Assembly: GCF_029626175.1 (NCBI RefSeq)
Contig: NZ_JARUBM010000002.1
Span: 5,659,001 to 5,723,000 of the forward strand
Direction of reading: 5' to 3'
Source: Micromonospora sp. WMMD1082
GTDB taxonomy: Bacteria; Actinomycetota; Actinomycetes; Mycobacteriales; Micromonosporaceae
DNA length: 64,000 nt
This document shows positions 62,738 through 64,000 of this stretch, piece after piece; the stretch's first letter is position 1, and every line of letters begins with the position of its first letter. The notes under the pieces are model-generated. The model was not told the DNA's origin and made no database searches. It was given only the letters and a program-made list of their open reading frames with translations. The position numbers and the translations under genes are program-made.

Positions 62738-63982
62738 ATGACCCGACCCACCCGGCCGACCGGTCAGATCCTCGCTGAGCACCGCCAGCGCGCCAGCCTG
62801 ACGCAGGAGCAACTCGCCGAGCGTGCCGGAGTCAGCGTCGAAACCATCCGCAAGCTGGAGCAAGGTGTGCGGCGGAGCGCCCGCATGGACACGCTGCACG
62901 CCCTCGCCCGGGCACTCGGGTTGCCCACGAGCGCGCTGGTGGGTGACCAGGCTGAGGGAGCCGCCCGGGCCGAGCCCGACCATCGTCCGCTGTCGCTGGC
63001 GGAGATCCGCCGCGCCGTCGCCCCGATCCGCGGACTCGGCGGCACCACCCTCGCCGCCCCGCCTGGCGAGCCACCCGCGCACGACGTGCTTCGCGCCCGC
63101 TTGCACGCCGCCGATCGGGCGTACCAAGCCAACGACTACGCCACCGCGCTCAGCGCGCTACCGCCGCTGTTGCTCGACGTCCGGGCGGCGTCCGGCCTGG
63201 CCGCCGATACCGCCAGACCGGCCGCGTACGTATTGCTCGCCCGTACCCTCCACCTCACCGGCAACCTGCTTATCCAGCTGCGGGCCGGGGATCTGGCTCA
63301 GACGGCACTCTCCGACGCGCTCGCCGCCGCCGAAGCTGCCGGGGACCAGGTCGTGGCCGCCACCGTTGTCCAGGGCATGACCTGGTTGTTGATGCGGCAG
63401 GGTCGGCTCGCCGAGGCGGCCGAACTGGCGGTGGCCACCGCCGACCAGGTCGAGCCCCGATTCTCCCGGGCGGCGCCAGCCGAGTTGGCTGCCTGGGGCT
63501 GGCTGGCAATGGGCGCCGCCGCCGCGTACGCCCGCGACAACCAGCCAGACATGGCGGCCGAACTGGTCGACGCGGCCGGTGCGGCAGCGGTCCGGATCGG
63601 CGAGCGGGCGCCTGCGGCCGACCATCTGATGATGGTTGGCGGGTTCGATGCCGCCAGGGTGCAGATGCAGCGGGTCGAGAATGCAGCGGTGGCCGGCGAC
63701 CCGGGCCGCGCCCTTGACCTGGCCCGGGCGGTGCCGCCGGGGCCGACGCCGGTCCGGTCGAGCTGGCAGCGACACCGCCTCGACGTGGCGTGGGCGCACG
63801 CGGAGCAGCACCAGTATGCCGACGCGACGGGTGTGCTGTTGGAGTTGCAGGATCGGGCGCCGGCATGGTTGCGGCACCAGCGGTACGCCCGGGACATTGT
63901 CCGGCAGATCGCTGAAGGCCGCCGCCGGGCGATGTCATCGGAGCTGGCGGAGCTGGCCGCGCTGGTGGGCTGTACGCCGTAG
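62738..63982 (+). CDS. XRE-family regulator with C-terminal TPR-like domain
   Basis: 414 residues. N-terminal helix-turn-helix (TGQILAEHRQRASLTQEQLA, ERAGVSVETIRKLEQGVRRS, residues about 10-65) followed by a roughly 330-residue alpha-helical region rich in Ala/Leu (LLARTLHLTGNLLIQLRAGD, ALAAAEAAGDQVVAATVVQG, AELAVATADQVEPRFSR), which fits TPR-like repeats found in Streptomyces/Micromonospora regulators. ATG at 62738. The protein ends 18 bases before the window edge, so it is complete. Confidence 0.88.
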   Translation: MTRPTRPTGQILAEHRQRASLTQEQLAERAGVSVETIRKLEQGVRRSARMDTLHALARALGLPTSALVGDQAEGAARAEPDHRPLSLAEIRRAVAPIRGLGGTTLAAPPGEPPAHDVLRARLHAADRAYQANDYATALSALPPLLLDVRAASGLAADTARPAAYVLLARTLHLTGNLLIQLRAGDLAQTALSDALAAAEAAGDQVVAATVVQGMTWLLMRQGRLAEAAELAVATADQVEPRFSRAAPAELAAWGWLAMGAAAAYARDNQPDMAAELVDAAGAAAVRIGERAPAADHLMMVGGFDAARVQMQRVENAAVAGDPGRALDLARAVPPGPTPVRSSWQRHRLDVAWAHAEQHQYADATGVLLELQDRAPAWLRHQRYARDIVRQIAEGRRRAMSSELAELAALVGCTP

Positions 63983-64000
63983 CTGGTACGCCACGCACCA

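Overview
This is a very GC-rich actinobacterial chromosome segment, judged by eye from the near-universal G/C third codon positions and the frequent GTG starts. The gene content points to the Micromonosporaceae, most likely Micromonospora or a close relative: a SigB/F-type sigma factor, an ANTAR regulator, SecA2, actinobacterial-type CtaD and GpgS, the treX-treY-treZ set, and dispersed palindromes of a kind I associate from memory with Micromonospora. That assignment is inference. I see no rRNA, tRNA, CRISPR array, integrase or transposase. The window is mostly core chromosome with a few scarred spots.

Layout. 1-1.5 kb: tail of a sensor kinase, an AraC-type regulator and a VOC protein, separated by two copies of a dispersed palindrome. 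1.7-5.5 kb: a tight three-gene unit (49-aa membrane protein, methyltransferase, membrane sulfatase-like enzyme), a candidate cell-envelope modification locus. 5.7-10.8 kb: citrate synthase, a fasciclin protein, a secreted M14 peptidase with a repeat tail, and an OmpR-type response regulator. 10.9-12.1 kb: a methyltransferase behind a near-perfect iron-box hairpin, bounded by imperfect direct repeats and abutting a truncated maleylpyruvate-isomerase-like gene. 12.3-20.2 kb: alpha-glucan and trehalose metabolism (GT4 synthase, GlgX/TreX, TreY, TreZ), converting glycogen to trehalose. 20.2-27.1 kb: accessory genes (membrane proteins, ABC exporter with a short upstream ORF, AhpD-like protein) plus two gene relics, one an ECF41-type sigma factor cut off beside the third palindrome copy.

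27-34.7 kb: argG, a P-type ATPase, a translationally coupled membrane protein/XRE regulator/quinone oxidoreductase trio, and a divergent BlaI/M56-peptidase pair. 34.7-38.5 kb: a ferric-iron ABC importer operon (binding protein, permease, ATPase) behind an iron box. 38.6-46 kb: a secreted carboxypeptidase-regulatory-like protein, a GCS2-family ligase and several small or unknown proteins. 46-55.8 kb: sigma factor, ctaD, STAS-kinase fusion, GT4 plus GpgS, SecA2 and a GAF-ANTAR protein. 55.8-64 kb: small enzymes, a cysteine dioxygenase-rhodanese sulfur operon with a palindromic operator, two paralogous receiver-less winged-helix regulators, a kinase-like protein with a degenerate P-loop, a DksA/TraR zinc finger, DUF72 and an XRE regulator.

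Two themes recur. Iron control appears twice (importer operon and methyltransferase). Small palindromic elements sit exactly at gene ends, where they supply stop codons and probably terminators.
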